A stretch of 64,000 nt of DNA. Origin: a bacterium (GTDB lineage: Bacteria > UBA10199 > JACPAL01 > GCA-016699445). The stretch covers positions 1 to 64,000 of the forward strand of contig DATIGE010000047.1 in NCBI GenBank assembly GCA_035454885.1, read 5' to 3'. Below the pieces are notes generated by a model that saw nothing but the letters and a program-made list of their open reading frames with translations, searched no databases and was not told the origin of the DNA. The position numbers were made by a program, and so were the translations under genes. Every line of letters begins with the position of its first letter. The stretch's first letter is position 1. Positions 28,358 through 37,664 of the stretch are shown here, piece after piece.

Positions 28358-30514
28358 TTGGAATTAAACCCCGAACAACTCAAGGCCGTCGAGCACACCG
28401 AGGGCCCGCTTCTCATCTTGGCGGGCGCCGGGACCGGCAAGACCCGCGTCATCACCCACCGGATCGCTTATCTGGTCCAGGAGAAGGGGGTCGCGCCCTG
28501 GAATATCCTGGCCGTCACCTTCACCAACAAGGCGGCGGAGGAGATGCGCCACCGGGTCCACGCCCTGTTGGGACTGGGCAAGCACGACATCTGGGTCTCG
28601 ACCTTCCATTCCACTTGCCTGCGGATCTTGAGAAAGAGCCTCCCGCCGGGGGAGAACCAGTTCGTCATCTACGACGACGACGACACGATGACCCTCATCA
28701 AGAAGTGCATGGAAGACCTGAAGATCGAGGACCGGGCCCTGCCGCCCCGGGCGGTCTACGCGCGGATCGCCGCCGCCAAGAATGAACTGGTCTCCGCCGA
28801 ACAATACGCCAACGGGGTCGAGGATTTCTTCGAGACAAAGGTCGCGGAGGTCTACAAGCTCTATCAAAGGCGCCTCCACGAGAACAACGCCTTGGACTTC
28901 GGGGACCTCATCTTCCGCACGGTGCGCCTCTTTCAGGAATCGCCGGACGTCCTGAAGCGCTACCAGGACCTCTTCCGCTACATCCTGATCGACGAGTACC
29001 AGGACACCAACCGGGCCCAGTACGTGCTCACAAAGCTCCTGGCGGACAAGCACAGAAATCTCTGCGTCGTCGGCGACGACGACCAGTCGATCTACCGCTG
29101 GAGGGGCGCGGACATCGGCAACATCCTGAACTTCGAGGAGGACTACCCCGGCTGCCTCGTGATCCGCCTGGAGCAGAACTACCGTTCGACGCAGACGATC
29201 CTGTCGATCGCCAACCAGGTCATCGCGAAGAATCGGGGACGCAAGGGCAAGAACCTCTGGACCGGCGAGAAGGGCGGCGAGAAGGCGGTCGTCTTCGTCG
29301 GCGCGGACGACCGGGAGGAGGCCCGTTTCGTCGTCGAGGAGATCGTCCGCCGGCAAAAGGCCGAGCGCCGCAAATACAACGATTTTGCGATTTTTTACCG
29401 GACCAACGCCCAGTCACGGGGCTTTGAAGACGAGCTCCGCAAGAACCGCGTCCCCTATACCATCTTCGGCGGCATGAAGTTCTACGAGCGGAGGGAGATC
29501 AAAGACGTCTTGGCCTATTTGCGCGTGCTCGTGAACCCGAAGGATTCGGTGAACCTGAAGCGCATCTTTAATGTTCCGCCGCGCGGGCTCGGGACCAAGT
29601 CGGAGGAGTCCTTGGAGGCCTTCGCCTCCGAGTACGAGATCCCGCTCTACGAGGCGATGGGGCGGGTTTCCGAGGTGGCGGCTCTGAACTCCGGCGCCAA
29701 GAAGAAGATTTTGGAATTTCATGCCTTAATGGAGGCCCTTCGGGCGTCCCTTAACCGCGGCGGTGGTGTCGCGCAGGTCATGGAAAAGGTCATCGACGAC
29801 ACCGGCTACCGCGAAATGCTGGAGGCCGAGGGGACCGTCGAGGCCGAGGGGCGCCTGGAAAACCTGGACGAGCTCTTAAACGTCGGCGAGGAATTCACGA
29901 AGGCCAATTCCGAGTTGAAACTCGCCGATTTTCTGGACCAGATCGCGCTGGCCGGAGACACCGACAACTACGACCCCGCCCAGGGGATGGTCCCGATGAT
30001 GACGCTCCACCTGGCCAAGGGCCTCGAGTTCCCCGTCGTCTTTCTGGTCGGCTTGGAGGAGGGGCTCTTTCCGCATTCGCGTTCGCTGGATGACCCCGAG
30101 GAGATGGAGGAGGAGCGCCGGCTCTGTTACGTCGGCCTGACCCGGGCGCGGAAAAACGTCTTTCTGACGCTCGCGGCGCGGCGCCGCCTCTACGGGGGCG
30201 AGCAGTTCAACCTGCCGTCGCGGTTCCTGGAGGAGATGCCGGAGGAACTTTTGCAGAAAACGGAAACCGGCGTGCGTTTCCGGAAGGCAGAGGACTTTTT
30301 CCATGACGACTTCGCGACCCACGATTTCGACCAGTCGCCTCAGGAAAATTCCTCTTATCGGGTGGGTCTGACCGTCAAGCACCCTTCCTTCGGCGTCGGC
30401 GTCGTGAAGAAGCGGGAAGGGAAGGGGGAGTCGGAGAAGGTGACCGTCTACTTCCAGAACGGCCTCGTGAAGACCCTCGTCGTGAAATACGCGAACCTTA
30501 CAGAATTCGAATAA
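28358..30514 (+). CDS. ATP-dependent DNA helicase, UvrD/PcrA type
   Basis: 718 residues, superfamily 1A 3'-5' helicase of repair and replication. It starts with a TTG codon giving MELNPEQLKAVEH, the usual N-terminus. Motifs in order: Walker A ILAGAGTGKTRVITHR, FTNKAAEEM, Walker B LIDEYQDTNRAQY, VVGDDDQSIYRWRGAD, LEQNYRSTQTIL, and TLHLAKGLEFPVVF with GLEEGLFPH. The C-terminus (VKHPSFGVGVV and VYFQNGLVKTLVVKYA) is the Tudor-like RNA-polymerase-binding domain of PcrA. Divergent from the helicase-sigma fusion; overlaps the convergent VWA-FHA gene by 17 bp. Confidence 0.95.
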   Translation: MELNPEQLKAVEHTEGPLLILAGAGTGKTRVITHRIAYLVQEKGVAPWNILAVTFTNKAAEEMRHRVHALLGLGKHDIWVSTFHSTCLRILRKSLPPGENQFVIYDDDDTMTLIKKCMEDLKIEDRALPPRAVYARIAAAKNELVSAEQYANGVEDFFETKVAEVYKLYQRRLHENNALDFGDLIFRTVRLFQESPDVLKRYQDLFRYILIDEYQDTNRAQYVLTKLLADKHRNLCVVGDDDQSIYRWRGADIGNILNFEEDYPGCLVIRLEQNYRSTQTILSIANQVIAKNRGRKGKNLWTGEKGGEKAVVFVGADDREEARFVVEEIVRRQKAERRKYNDFAIFYRTNAQSRGFEDELRKNRVPYTIFGGMKFYERREIKDVLAYLRVLVNPKDSVNLKRIFNVPPRGLGTKSEESLEAFASEYEIPLYEAMGRVSEVAALNSGAKKKILEFHALMEALRASLNRGGGVAQVMEKVIDDTGYREMLEAEGTVEAEGRLENLDELLNVGEEFTKANSELKLADFLDQIALAGDTDNYDPAQGMVPMMTLHLAKGLEFPVVFLVGLEEGLFPHSRSLDDPEEMEEERRLCYVGLTRARKNVFLTLAARRRLYGGEQFNLPSRFLEEMPEELLQKTETGVRFRKAEDFFHDDFATHDFDQSPQENSSYRVGLTVKHPSFGVGVVKKREGKGESEKVTVYFQNGLVKTLVVKYANLTEFE

Positions 30515-31835
30515 CGACGCCCGAAGAGAGTTTGACGAGGTTCCCGCGGTCCAAGAATTCCTTCTCGCCCTTTTTGCCCTGCCTGTAGATGTCGGAGGCC
30601 GGATCGTCGCCGGTGATGACCGTCACGTCTCCGTCGAGGGCCGTGATCGTGTAGAGCCCCCCTCCCTTGGAGCCGATGAGCGCATGCATGCGCGAGACCG
30701 GCGAGGCGGTCCTCCGGTCGCGGATCGGGACGTACATGAGGCGCAGATTGAGGTTTTTCTTGCGCATCACTTCCAGCGCTTTTCGAATCCTCTCCCGGAC
30801 CGCAGGCTCATTCTGTCCTCCGTCGCGTCCGAGCACGTAGACCAGGTCCTCGGAAGGCAGGGAGAGGGAGTGGAACCCCACCGCCGCGTTCCACCGTAAG
30901 GGCGTCGGGAGGGCTTGTACGGCGCCGGAGTCCTTATCCATGCCGTCCCACAGATGGGCCATCGGCGCCGGTTCCCAGGGCAGACTCTGGGGCGGGACGC
31001 CTCCGATTTCCTCGGGATCTCTTCGGAGCTGGGCTCCCATCATATTTCCCACCGACGTGCCACCCGGCATAGCCGTGGCGGGCGCCGCCGGCTGCGCACG
31101 CGGAGCGCGGGGTGCCGCCGGACCTCCCGGCTGCCCCGTGAAGCCGGTCATGGAGGCCTGCACAAAACTTCCGGCGTCCGCCACGGTCCGCGTGGTGTGC
31201 GCGACGTGCGTCATCCCCCTCACGATGTCCCCCTCGGCCCGCTCCAAGACCATGATCCACTGTTCGGGGATACCCATGCTCCGGAAGATTTTCGGGAAAT
31301 CCGTGTAGCCGTCCCGCACGCCGATGCCGGCGACCACATGGCGTCCGGAGGCGAACATGCGCTCCACCACGGCCCGGACATCCGCCGGGCCTTTGTGTCT
31401 CGATCCCTGATCGGCGCCGTCGGTCATGACGAAGGTCATCGTGAAGACGTCGTGGTCCCTGTGCCGATCGGCATAGACGGCGGCGGCGCTCAAGACCTCC
31501 TGCAGGACGGCGAACGTCTGGTCGAAGAGCGGGGTTCCTTGATTGGGATTGTAGTTCCCCTCGTCCATGCGGACGGCGTCCTTGGGTTTGCTGAAGCCGA
31601 ACAGTTCGGTGCCGTTCAGGTAACGGGTCCTGACCTGAACATTGGCCGGGGATTGGGCGAAACCTTTCAGATATTCATTGTGGCCCCGGCGGATGGCCGG
31701 CGCGTTGCCGTATTGCGTGATGGAACCCGAATCGTCGGGCATGAGCGTGACCAGGAGCAGGGGAGGGAGGCTGGAGACCTGCAAGACTCCGGTTTGTAAG
31801 GGGATCAGGCCGAGGGGATTGACCGGGGTCGACAT
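30498..31835 (-). CDS. VWA-FHA domain protein
   Basis: 445 residues without a signal peptide. The N-terminal VWA domain has a MIDAS-type DDSGS at residues 34-38 and TFVMTDGADQGSRHKGPADV later in the fold. A Pro/Ala-rich linker (PGGPAAPRAPRAQPAAPA) leads to a C-terminal FHA-like domain with YVLGRDGG and the SPVSRMHALI signature, ending in GNLVKLSSGVVIRIL. FHA domains bind phosphothreonine, so this protein could be read by Ser/Thr kinases such as the one at 53.1 kb, an inference only. AGGAGG sits 5 bases before the ATG. It follows a response-regulator gene by 54 bp on the same strand. Confidence 0.75.
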   Translation of the reverse strand: MSTPVNPLGLIPLQTGVLQVSSLPPLLLVTLMPDDSGSITQYGNAPAIRRGHNEYLKGFAQSPANVQVRTRYLNGTELFGFSKPKDAVRMDEGNYNPNQGTPLFDQTFAVLQEVLSAAAVYADRHRDHDVFTMTFVMTDGADQGSRHKGPADVRAVVERMFASGRHVVAGIGVRDGYTDFPKIFRSMGIPEQWIMVLERAEGDIVRGMTHVAHTTRTVADAGSFVQASMTGFTGQPGGPAAPRAPRAQPAAPATAMPGGTSVGNMMGAQLRRDPEEIGGVPPQSLPWEPAPMAHLWDGMDKDSGAVQALPTPLRWNAAVGFHSLSLPSEDLVYVLGRDGGQNEPAVRERIRKALEVMRKKNLNLRLMYVPIRDRRTASPVSRMHALIGSKGGGLYTITALDGDVTVITGDDPASDIYRQGKKGEKEFLDRGNLVKLSSGVVIRIL

Positions 31836-31889
31836 GGGGGCCTCCTGAACGTGACCCCTCTTCGACCGGAATTCGCAAATGTTGCTTTT

Positions 31890-32384
31890 TTAAAGGCTCC
31901 AAAGGTGGACGCGGGCGTCGTCCAAGGTCTGGGCGGAGTCTTCCTCGTCCTCGAGCAGGGTCTCGTCGTCCTCCATCACCCTTTGAACGAAATGGAGGAC
32001 TTCCTGGATGCTGTTGTAGGGCTTGAGGAGGACGTGGATGTCCTGGGTGCCGACGTCGAGCCGGAGGCGCTTGAAGTCGCAGACGTAGCCGGTGGTGAGG
32101 ACGATGCGGGGGTGGGTCGCGTCCGCGCGCGGCATGTGTTGGAGGCGCTGGATCACCTCAAAGCCGTCCATGTGCGGCATGACGATGTCGCAGATGAGGA
32201 GGTCGGCGCCCGAGCGGTCGATCTCCTCCAGGGCGGCCTCCGGATTGGTCGTGGCAAAGCAGTCGAACCCCGCTCGTTGCAGGATCCTTTTCCAGGCCCG
32301 GAGGAGGATTTCGTTGTCGTCCACCACAATGACGCGGCGGAGCGCTTCACCCTCCCCCCGGAGTTGAGACGCCGTGTGGGACAT
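31890..32384 (-). CDS. Single-domain response regulator
   Basis: 164 residues from the ATG at 32384 (a GTG five codons earlier is possible). One receiver domain: acidic pair in VIVVDDNE, phospho-acceptor Asp in LLICDIVMPHMDGFEV, Thr in IVLTTGY and Lys in VLLKPYNS. The tail is acidic (MEDDETLLEDEEDSAQTLDD) rather than a DNA-binding domain, so output is through protein contacts. No histidine kinase is adjacent. Confidence 0.88.
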   Translation of the reverse strand: MSHTASQLRGEGEALRRVIVVDDNEILLRAWKRILQRAGFDCFATTNPEAALEEIDRSGADLLICDIVMPHMDGFEVIQRLQHMPRADATHPRIVLTTGYVCDFKRLRLDVGTQDIHVLLKPYNSIQEVLHFVQRVMEDDETLLEDEEDSAQTLDDARVHLWSL

Positions 32385-32581
32385 ACCAAGAGACTTCACA
32401 GCAAGCCGGATGCCAGAAACCGAGGGGACATTCCAAGCCCAGGAAAAGCCCTATCTAGCTGATATTTCTATTGAAAATAGTTGTATTCGGCTGAATACGC
32501 GCGCGGAAAAAGGGTAGATTTGCACTCCCGGCCACGTCTTTTTTGACATTTCGCCCGGCGCGGGCAAGGCCCGATGCCTCG
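32385..32581 (-). other. Gap between pilin-like gene and response regulator
   Basis: 197 bases. It contains the hairpins GCCCG-GCG-CGGGC (32550-32562) and GTATTC-GGCT-GAATAC (about 32484-32499). Either might terminate transcription from the pilin-like gene, though neither has a T-run on the minus strand. The AT-rich stretch around 32460-32490 is a plausible promoter area for the response regulator, without a clear consensus match. Confidence 0.3.
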
Positions 32582-32971
32582 CTATTTCCTCGCGTCGTCG
32601 CTGATCTGCGTGATCCGGCCCGATTCGTCGATCGACGCCTCGTCCAGGGTGGGGTCCTTGTCGATATTGCCGGAGCATTGGAAGACGAAGGACCGCTTGC
32701 CGGATGCGACCAGCCGGTAGTCGTAACGGCCCTTGCCCTGGGGGGCCCAGCCGAGGTCGGCCATGTCCGTCGCGAAAGAACCGGCCTTTTCGCGGCGGAC
32801 CTTCTGAGCCTCGTAAAAGGAGCGCAGGTTGGCCGTGCACTCCTCCTGCCGCGTGCGGATCTGGTGCTTGAGAAAGCGGGGGACGAAAAACGCGGCAGCC
32901 AGGGAGAGGACGGCCACGACGACCATCAGTTCGATCAAGGCGAAGCCGCGGTGTTGAAGAAATCGTTTCAT
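32582..32971 (-). CDS. Type IV pilin-like prepilin
   Basis: 129 residues with a class III signal: a short basic leader (MKRFLQHRG), cleavage expected between Gly9 and Phe10, the conserved Glu at mature position 5 (FALIE), and a hydrophobic helix LMVVVAVLSLAAAFFVPRF. Two cysteines (in EECTANL and FQCSGNI) could form a C-terminal disulfide. It lies 12 bp behind aroE, at the end of the ctp-ribF-aroE run, with no other pilus or secretion gene in view; it could be a minor pilin or pseudopilin. Confidence 0.82.
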   Translation of the reverse strand: MKRFLQHRGFALIELMVVVAVLSLAAAFFVPRFLKHQIRTRQEECTANLRSFYEAQKVRREKAGSFATDMADLGWAPQGKGRYDYRLVASGKRSFVFQCSGNIDKDPTLDEASIDESGRITQISDDARK

Positions 32972-32983
32972 GGAAGGCCGCTT

Positions 32984-33838
32984 CTAACGCCGTTTCATCG
33001 CGTCGAGAAGCGCTTTTTTCATCACCTTGAGGTCGGGCTTGCGCCCCGTCCACAGGCGGTAGGCCAGGGCGCCCTGGTGGAGGAGCATGCCGTCTCCGGT
33101 GTGGATCGTCAGGCCCCGGCGCGCGGCGGCCTTGAGAAGGGGGGTCTTGGGGGGCTTGTAGACCAGGTCCGAGACGACCGCCGTTTTCTTAAGGTTCGCC
33201 AGGGGGAGTCGCGGAAACGCCGTGCCGTCCAGTCCCACCGACGTGGTGTTCACGAGAAGGTCCGTCGCCGGAAAGCGGCTCGCCAAGACCTTCGTCTCGA
33301 GAGGGATCGCCGAGAACGCCACGCGGCGGAATTTTTTGGAAAATTCGCGCGCCAGGGCCCGGGCCCGGGGGAGCGTCCGGTTGGCGATCAGGATGATTTT
33401 CGCGCCGGCCGCCGCGAGGGCGTAGATGACGGCGCGCGCGGAACCTCCCGCCCCCAGGACCAGGACCGACTTCCCCCGGGGCCGGAATCCCGCCTCCTGA
33501 ACGAGCGATCGGAGGTAGCCCGGCGCGTCCGTGTTATACCCCTTGAGCCGCCTGCCCGAGACGACGACCGTATTGACCGCCCCGATCGCCTTCGCCTCCG
33601 GTGAGACCCAGGAGAGGTGCTTGAGGACGGCTTCCTTGTGGGGGATCGTGACGTTAAAGCCCGCGAGAGGCAGCAGGGGGACGTCCCGCACGAAACCTTT
33701 CAGCCGGTCCGGCGTCACGTGAAAGGGAAGGTAGAAAAACCGGAATCCCGAACGGCGAAGGACCGCGTTGTGCATGGCCGGCGAAAGGCTGTGCGCGATG
33801 GGGTCGCCGACGATGCCGAGGAACCTGAATGCCGTCAC
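32984..33838 (-). CDS. aroE: Shikimate dehydrogenase
   Basis: 284 residues, NADPH-dependent reduction of 3-dehydroshikimate in aromatic amino acid synthesis. Substrate-site motifs GDPIAHSLSPAMHNAVL (10-26) and GFNVTIPHKEAVL, then GAVNTVV; NADP-binding LVLGAGGSARAVIYALA; and C-terminal GDGMLLHQGALAYRLWTG. GTG start overlapping the ribF stop (GTGA), so translation is coupled. Confidence 0.95.
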   Translation of the reverse strand: MTAFRFLGIVGDPIAHSLSPAMHNAVLRRSGFRFFYLPFHVTPDRLKGFVRDVPLLPLAGFNVTIPHKEAVLKHLSWVSPEAKAIGAVNTVVVSGRRLKGYNTDAPGYLRSLVQEAGFRPRGKSVLVLGAGGSARAVIYALAAAGAKIILIANRTLPRARALAREFSKKFRRVAFSAIPLETKVLASRFPATDLLVNTTSVGLDGTAFPRLPLANLKKTAVVSDLVYKPPKTPLLKAAARRGLTIHTGDGMLLHQGALAYRLWTGRKPDLKVMKKALLDAMKRR

Positions 33839-34806
33839 TTTCTCTCCGCGAAAACTCTTGCCGCCATTTGGATGTCGCTCCGGATCTGGTTGGCCAGGTC
33901 CGAGGGCGTGGCAAACCGGATCTCCTCGCGTATTTTTTGCAAGAACTCGACGCGGATCCTCCGCCCGACGATGTTCCGGCGGAAACCCTCCAAGATGTGG
34001 GTCTCGATGGTCACGGGACCCGAGCCGAACGTCGGGTTGGGGCCGATGTTCGTGACGCTCCGGAAGCGCCTGCCTCCCGCGGTCGCAAACGACACGTAGA
34101 CGCCGGTCGGGAGGATCGCGTCGTTCTCGGAATCCAGGTTGGCGGTATGGAGGCCCAACTCCTTGCCGCCGATCCCCCGGCCTTTCACCACCTTTCCTTC
34201 GATGAAGTAGGAACGGGCGAGCAATTCCTCCGCCCGCGGCAGGTCTCCGGCCGCAAGGAATTGGCGGACCTGAGTGCTCGAGACGAGGGTCTCGCCGACC
34301 AGAAAAGGGGAGACGACATGGACGTCGATGCCGACCCGGCGCGCCAGGGCCTCGAGGGTTTCGGCCGTTCCCGAGCGCCTCACGCCGAACGTGAAATTGT
34401 AGCCCGCGAACAATTCCCGCGCCTTGAGGCGCTCGACGATGACGCGCTCGAAGAACTGCTCCGGCGTCTGCTGGGAGAACTCCTTGGTGAAATTCTGGAC
34501 GACGACCCGGTCGATCCCGCAGTCTTCGATCAGCGCGACCCGCTGGCGGATCGTGTTGATCATCTTGGGGGCGGCCGAAGGAGCGACCACCGTCACGGGG
34601 TGAGGGTCGAAGGTGTAGACGACGCTCGTTCCGCGAACGGCCTTCGCCCGCGCGACGACCTGCCGGAAGATCTCCTGGTGACCGCGGTGTACTCCGTCGA
34701 AGACGCCGAGCGCGACTACTGAGCGGGGGGACCTGCTGGCAGGCTCCCCCCGGGCCCCCCGACCGGCGCCTTCGCGCGAAGTGAATTCGACGCTCGGGCG
34801 CGTCAC
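33835..34806 (-). CDS. ribF: Bifunctional riboflavin kinase / FAD synthetase
   Basis: Makes FMN and FAD. About 323 residues from GTG 34806, which overlaps the ctp stop (GTGA) and follows GAGAGAA; a longer frame to 34827 is possible. FAD synthetase domain: ALGVFDGVHRGHQEIF, then VVVQNFTKEFSQ, FGVRRSGTAETL and VSSTQVRQFL. Riboflavin kinase domain: GKVVKGRGIGGKELGLHTAN, where the usual Pro of the PTAN motif is His while Thr and Asn are kept, then TNIGPNPTFG and ETHILEGF. Coupled upstream to ctp and downstream to aroE. Confidence 0.94.
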   Translation of the reverse strand: MTRPSVEFTSREGAGRGARGEPASRSPRSVVALGVFDGVHRGHQEIFRQVVARAKAVRGTSVVYTFDPHPVTVVAPSAAPKMINTIRQRVALIEDCGIDRVVVQNFTKEFSQQTPEQFFERVIVERLKARELFAGYNFTFGVRRSGTAETLEALARRVGIDVHVVSPFLVGETLVSSTQVRQFLAAGDLPRAEELLARSYFIEGKVVKGRGIGGKELGLHTANLDSENDAILPTGVYVSFATAGGRRFRSVTNIGPNPTFGSGPVTIETHILEGFRRNIVGRRIRVEFLQKIREEIRFATPSDLANQIRSDIQMAARVFAERK

Positions 34807-37589
34807 TTCTCTCTCCAGACGATCCATTGTTTTCGGGAGGTTAGCTCCCGGTCGTCCTGGGCGGCCAAAGTGATCAAGTTCGCGCCCTTCTTGAGGGGCA
34901 GCTTGGTCTCGAAGGCGAGCGTCTTGGAGGCATTGGACGGGGTCTGGTAGAACGCCTTGTTTTCGCCGACGAAGACGAAGAGGTGGCGAAGCTCCACGTC
35001 GTCGGTCGCCGCGCCTTTGAGCGTGTAGGTGTCGCCCGAGACCGTGAGCGGCAGATTCTTCCAGTCGAGGTCGATCACCGGCGGGGCCTGGAGGACTCCC
35101 TGGGACGGGAGCGGATTATCGGCGTTTCCGGAAAAATCCAGCCGGTCGGAGAGATCTTCGCCCAGATGCATGTCGTGGATGTTGAGGTCGAACGACAGTT
35201 CCCCTTTCAAGGTCTCCGGCACTCGGAACGTGAGCGCGACCTGGGACTCCCCGCCGGGCGGGATCGGCTTCAATTCCTCGCGGCCCTTTTCGATGAACGT
35301 TTCCTCCCCCTCCACCTTCTTGAGGTTCACGACGGGCGCCTTGCTCTCCCCCTTGCCGCCGTTCTTGACCGTGACGTCGAGGGTCACCGTTTCGCCGCGA
35401 TCGGCCTTGCCGTTGCCGTTCCCCTTCGAGCCCCGGGTCCCATTGTCGATCAGACGATAGGAATATTCGAAAAGCGGGGCCTCAGGCTCCTCGATCTGGA
35501 GCGAAAGGGCGGGCGCCTTGGGAACGCGCCCTCCGTCCTCCTGAAAGACAATTTCCACGGGAATCTTCCGGCGATGCACGAAATCCGGGATCTTGAGGGG
35601 CGACTTCCAGGAGCGGGTCTGCCCCGGACCGACCGTACCCAAGGGGAATTCGAGGTTGGCAAAGAGGGGATCCTCGCTCTTGGTGACGGCGGCCAGACGG
35701 CGGAAAGGCCCGTCACCCTTGTTTTCCACGGTCACTTTGAGGAACCCGGACTCGCCGGCCGAGAGCCCCTCGCGCGGCCTTTCGTTCTCATCCAGAAGCT
35801 CGACGGTCGCGACGCCGGAGGGCTTTCCCGTCCTGCCGCCGGCGGACCAGTCCACGCCCAACGCCTCCAGCGCCTTTTGGATCTTGTCCTCCTCGGACTT
35901 CTTCAGCTCTTCCAGGAGCGGCGGGAGGGCCCCGATCACGCTCGGGCGCAGGATGGCCCGGTCGGACGGCATGTATTGGGCCAGGTTCAAGGACAATTCC
36001 AAGATGCGAGCGGCCATCACGACCGGGAAATCGCCGGAGAGGTCGATCTTGCCGGCGTTGTCGTCCTCATCATCGGTGCCGTCCCGGTCCTTGTCCGGGG
36101 CCAGGTAGGTCATCTGGACGGGAGGGGGGGGGAGGCCGGGGTCCTTGTGCTCCTCTTCATCCCCGTCGTGCATCTCCTCCAAGTCCAGTTCGCGTTTTTT
36201 CACGTCCTCGAACAGGTCCACGCGGCGCGTGAGCTTGCCCTTGTCGTCGGTGAGCTTGGCGGGGACCGTGGCGGGCTGCAGCCCGACGTCGGGATTGATG
36301 CCCTTGGATTGAACGGCGTAATCCTTGGCAGTCAGGTATTTTGCGATGGTGAGCTTGAGCGCCGATCCGTCCTTCAGGTCATAGACCGTCTGGACCGAAC
36401 CCTTGCCGAAGGACCGGTTGCCGATGACAACCGCGCGGTCGTTGAACTGGAGGGCTCCTGCGACGATCTCCGAGGCCGACGCGCTGTTCTCGTTCACGAT
36501 GACGACCAGCGGGATCCCCTCTCCGCCGTCCCCGGGACCGGCCTTTTCCACTTCGAGCGTCTCGCCGCGCGCGCCGACGGTCTTCACGATCACGCCCCGG
36601 GGAAGGAAAAAGTCGGAAAGGGCGACCGCCTGGTCGAGGAGACCTCCGGGGTCGTTCCGTAGATCCAAGATAAGGCCTTCGATCCGGTTGCCGCCGGACT
36701 CGAAGCCCTTGAGCGTCTTGGCGAACTGCTCCATCGTGTCTTCCTGAAAATTCTTGACCTTCACCAGGCCGAAGCGCTTGTCGTCGAGAAGACGTCCGGC
36801 GACCGACTGGATGTGGATCAGGGCGCGGGTCAGGGTGAACTTGAGAGGATCGGCCGCGCCCTCGCGTGTGATGACGAGAGAGACCTTGCTGCCCACGGGA
36901 CCCCGGAGCTTCTCCACCGCCTCGGTCAGACCCATGTTGATCGTCGACTCGCCGCCGATTTGAACGATCTTGTCCTTGGCCTTGATCCCGGCCCGGTACG
37001 CCGGGGTGTCCTCCAGGGGGGCGAGGACGGAGAGGTCGCCGTCCCGGATGCCGATCACGATCCCTAAACCTCCGAAGTTGCCCTTGGTTCCGATCCGGAA
37101 TTCGTTGAAGACCTTGGGCGAGAGATAGTTCGAGTGCGGGTCGAGCGTGTCGGTCACGCCCGTCATGGCGAGGGTGAGGCGCTCTTGGGCGTCGAGCTTG
37201 CCCTTGTAGAAGAGTTCGAGAAATCCCAACATTTTGGACAGGGTGACCGGGAGCTCGTCCAGCGAGACCGGATTGGAGACGGGCAGCGCAAGTTTTTTGT
37301 CGCCCATGAGGAGCGTCAACTCCTTGGACTTTTCCTTGACCAGAAAGGGAGGGATGTTACGCACGAGCTCCTTGACCGCCTCGGAGAGCATCTTGCCCGC
37401 GTTCACGGCCTGGGGATCGACGTAGTTCTTCTCGATGAAATCGATCGCACGGGAGACGACCTTCATCTCGCGCAGGGGCACGTTCTCGGGCGAAACCTTG
37501 TCGTCGGTCTTGACCCGGACGGTCAGAAAGCTCACGCCTGCGGCCACGAGGAGGAAGACGGAGGCCCAGGTGATTTTCGAAAGATTCAT
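34803..37589 (-). CDS. S41 carboxyl-terminal processing protease with CARDB-like C-terminal repeats
   Basis: About 928 residues from ATG 37589 (which follows CAGGA and is directly followed by a signal anchor); ATG 37643 would leave no room for divergent promoters. Order: N-terminal membrane segment ASVFLLVAAGVSFLTV, PDZ domain (GGLGIVIGIRDGDLSVLAPL), S41 protease core with catalytic Ser in NENSASASEIVAGAL and Lys in NRSFGKGSVQTV. After the protease come an acidic Ca-binding-like stretch (DKDRDGTDDEDDN) and two CARDB-like repeats, recognisable by GNGNGKADRGETVTLDVTVK, absent from ordinary Ctp enzymes of about 400-450 residues. Probably periplasmic. First gene of the ctp-ribF-aroE-pilin run. 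Confidence 0.88.
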   Translation of the reverse strand: MNLSKITWASVFLLVAAGVSFLTVRVKTDDKVSPENVPLREMKVVSRAIDFIEKNYVDPQAVNAGKMLSEAVKELVRNIPPFLVKEKSKELTLLMGDKKLALPVSNPVSLDELPVTLSKMLGFLELFYKGKLDAQERLTLAMTGVTDTLDPHSNYLSPKVFNEFRIGTKGNFGGLGIVIGIRDGDLSVLAPLEDTPAYRAGIKAKDKIVQIGGESTINMGLTEAVEKLRGPVGSKVSLVITREGAADPLKFTLTRALIHIQSVAGRLLDDKRFGLVKVKNFQEDTMEQFAKTLKGFESGGNRIEGLILDLRNDPGGLLDQAVALSDFFLPRGVIVKTVGARGETLEVEKAGPGDGGEGIPLVVIVNENSASASEIVAGALQFNDRAVVIGNRSFGKGSVQTVYDLKDGSALKLTIAKYLTAKDYAVQSKGINPDVGLQPATVPAKLTDDKGKLTRRVDLFEDVKKRELDLEEMHDGDEEEHKDPGLPPPPVQMTYLAPDKDRDGTDDEDDNAGKIDLSGDFPVVMAARILELSLNLAQYMPSDRAILRPSVIGALPPLLEELKKSEEDKIQKALEALGVDWSAGGRTGKPSGVATVELLDENERPREGLSAGESGFLKVTVENKGDGPFRRLAAVTKSEDPLFANLEFPLGTVGPGQTRSWKSPLKIPDFVHRRKIPVEIVFQEDGGRVPKAPALSLQIEEPEAPLFEYSYRLIDNGTRGSKGNGNGKADRGETVTLDVTVKNGGKGESKAPVVNLKKVEGEETFIEKGREELKPIPPGGESQVALTFRVPETLKGELSFDLNIHDMHLGEDLSDRLDFSGNADNPLPSQGVLQAPPVIDLDWKNLPLTVSGDTYTLKGAATDDVELRHLFVFVGENKAFYQTPSNASKTLAFETKLPLKKGANLITLAAQDDRELTSRKQWIVWREK

Positions 37590-37664
37590 TCCTGATTCAT
37601 TAGTAGCTGGGGGCGGCGCTTTTTCAAGTGAAAGTTCGTTCATGTTTCTATAGACTTATTGTTT

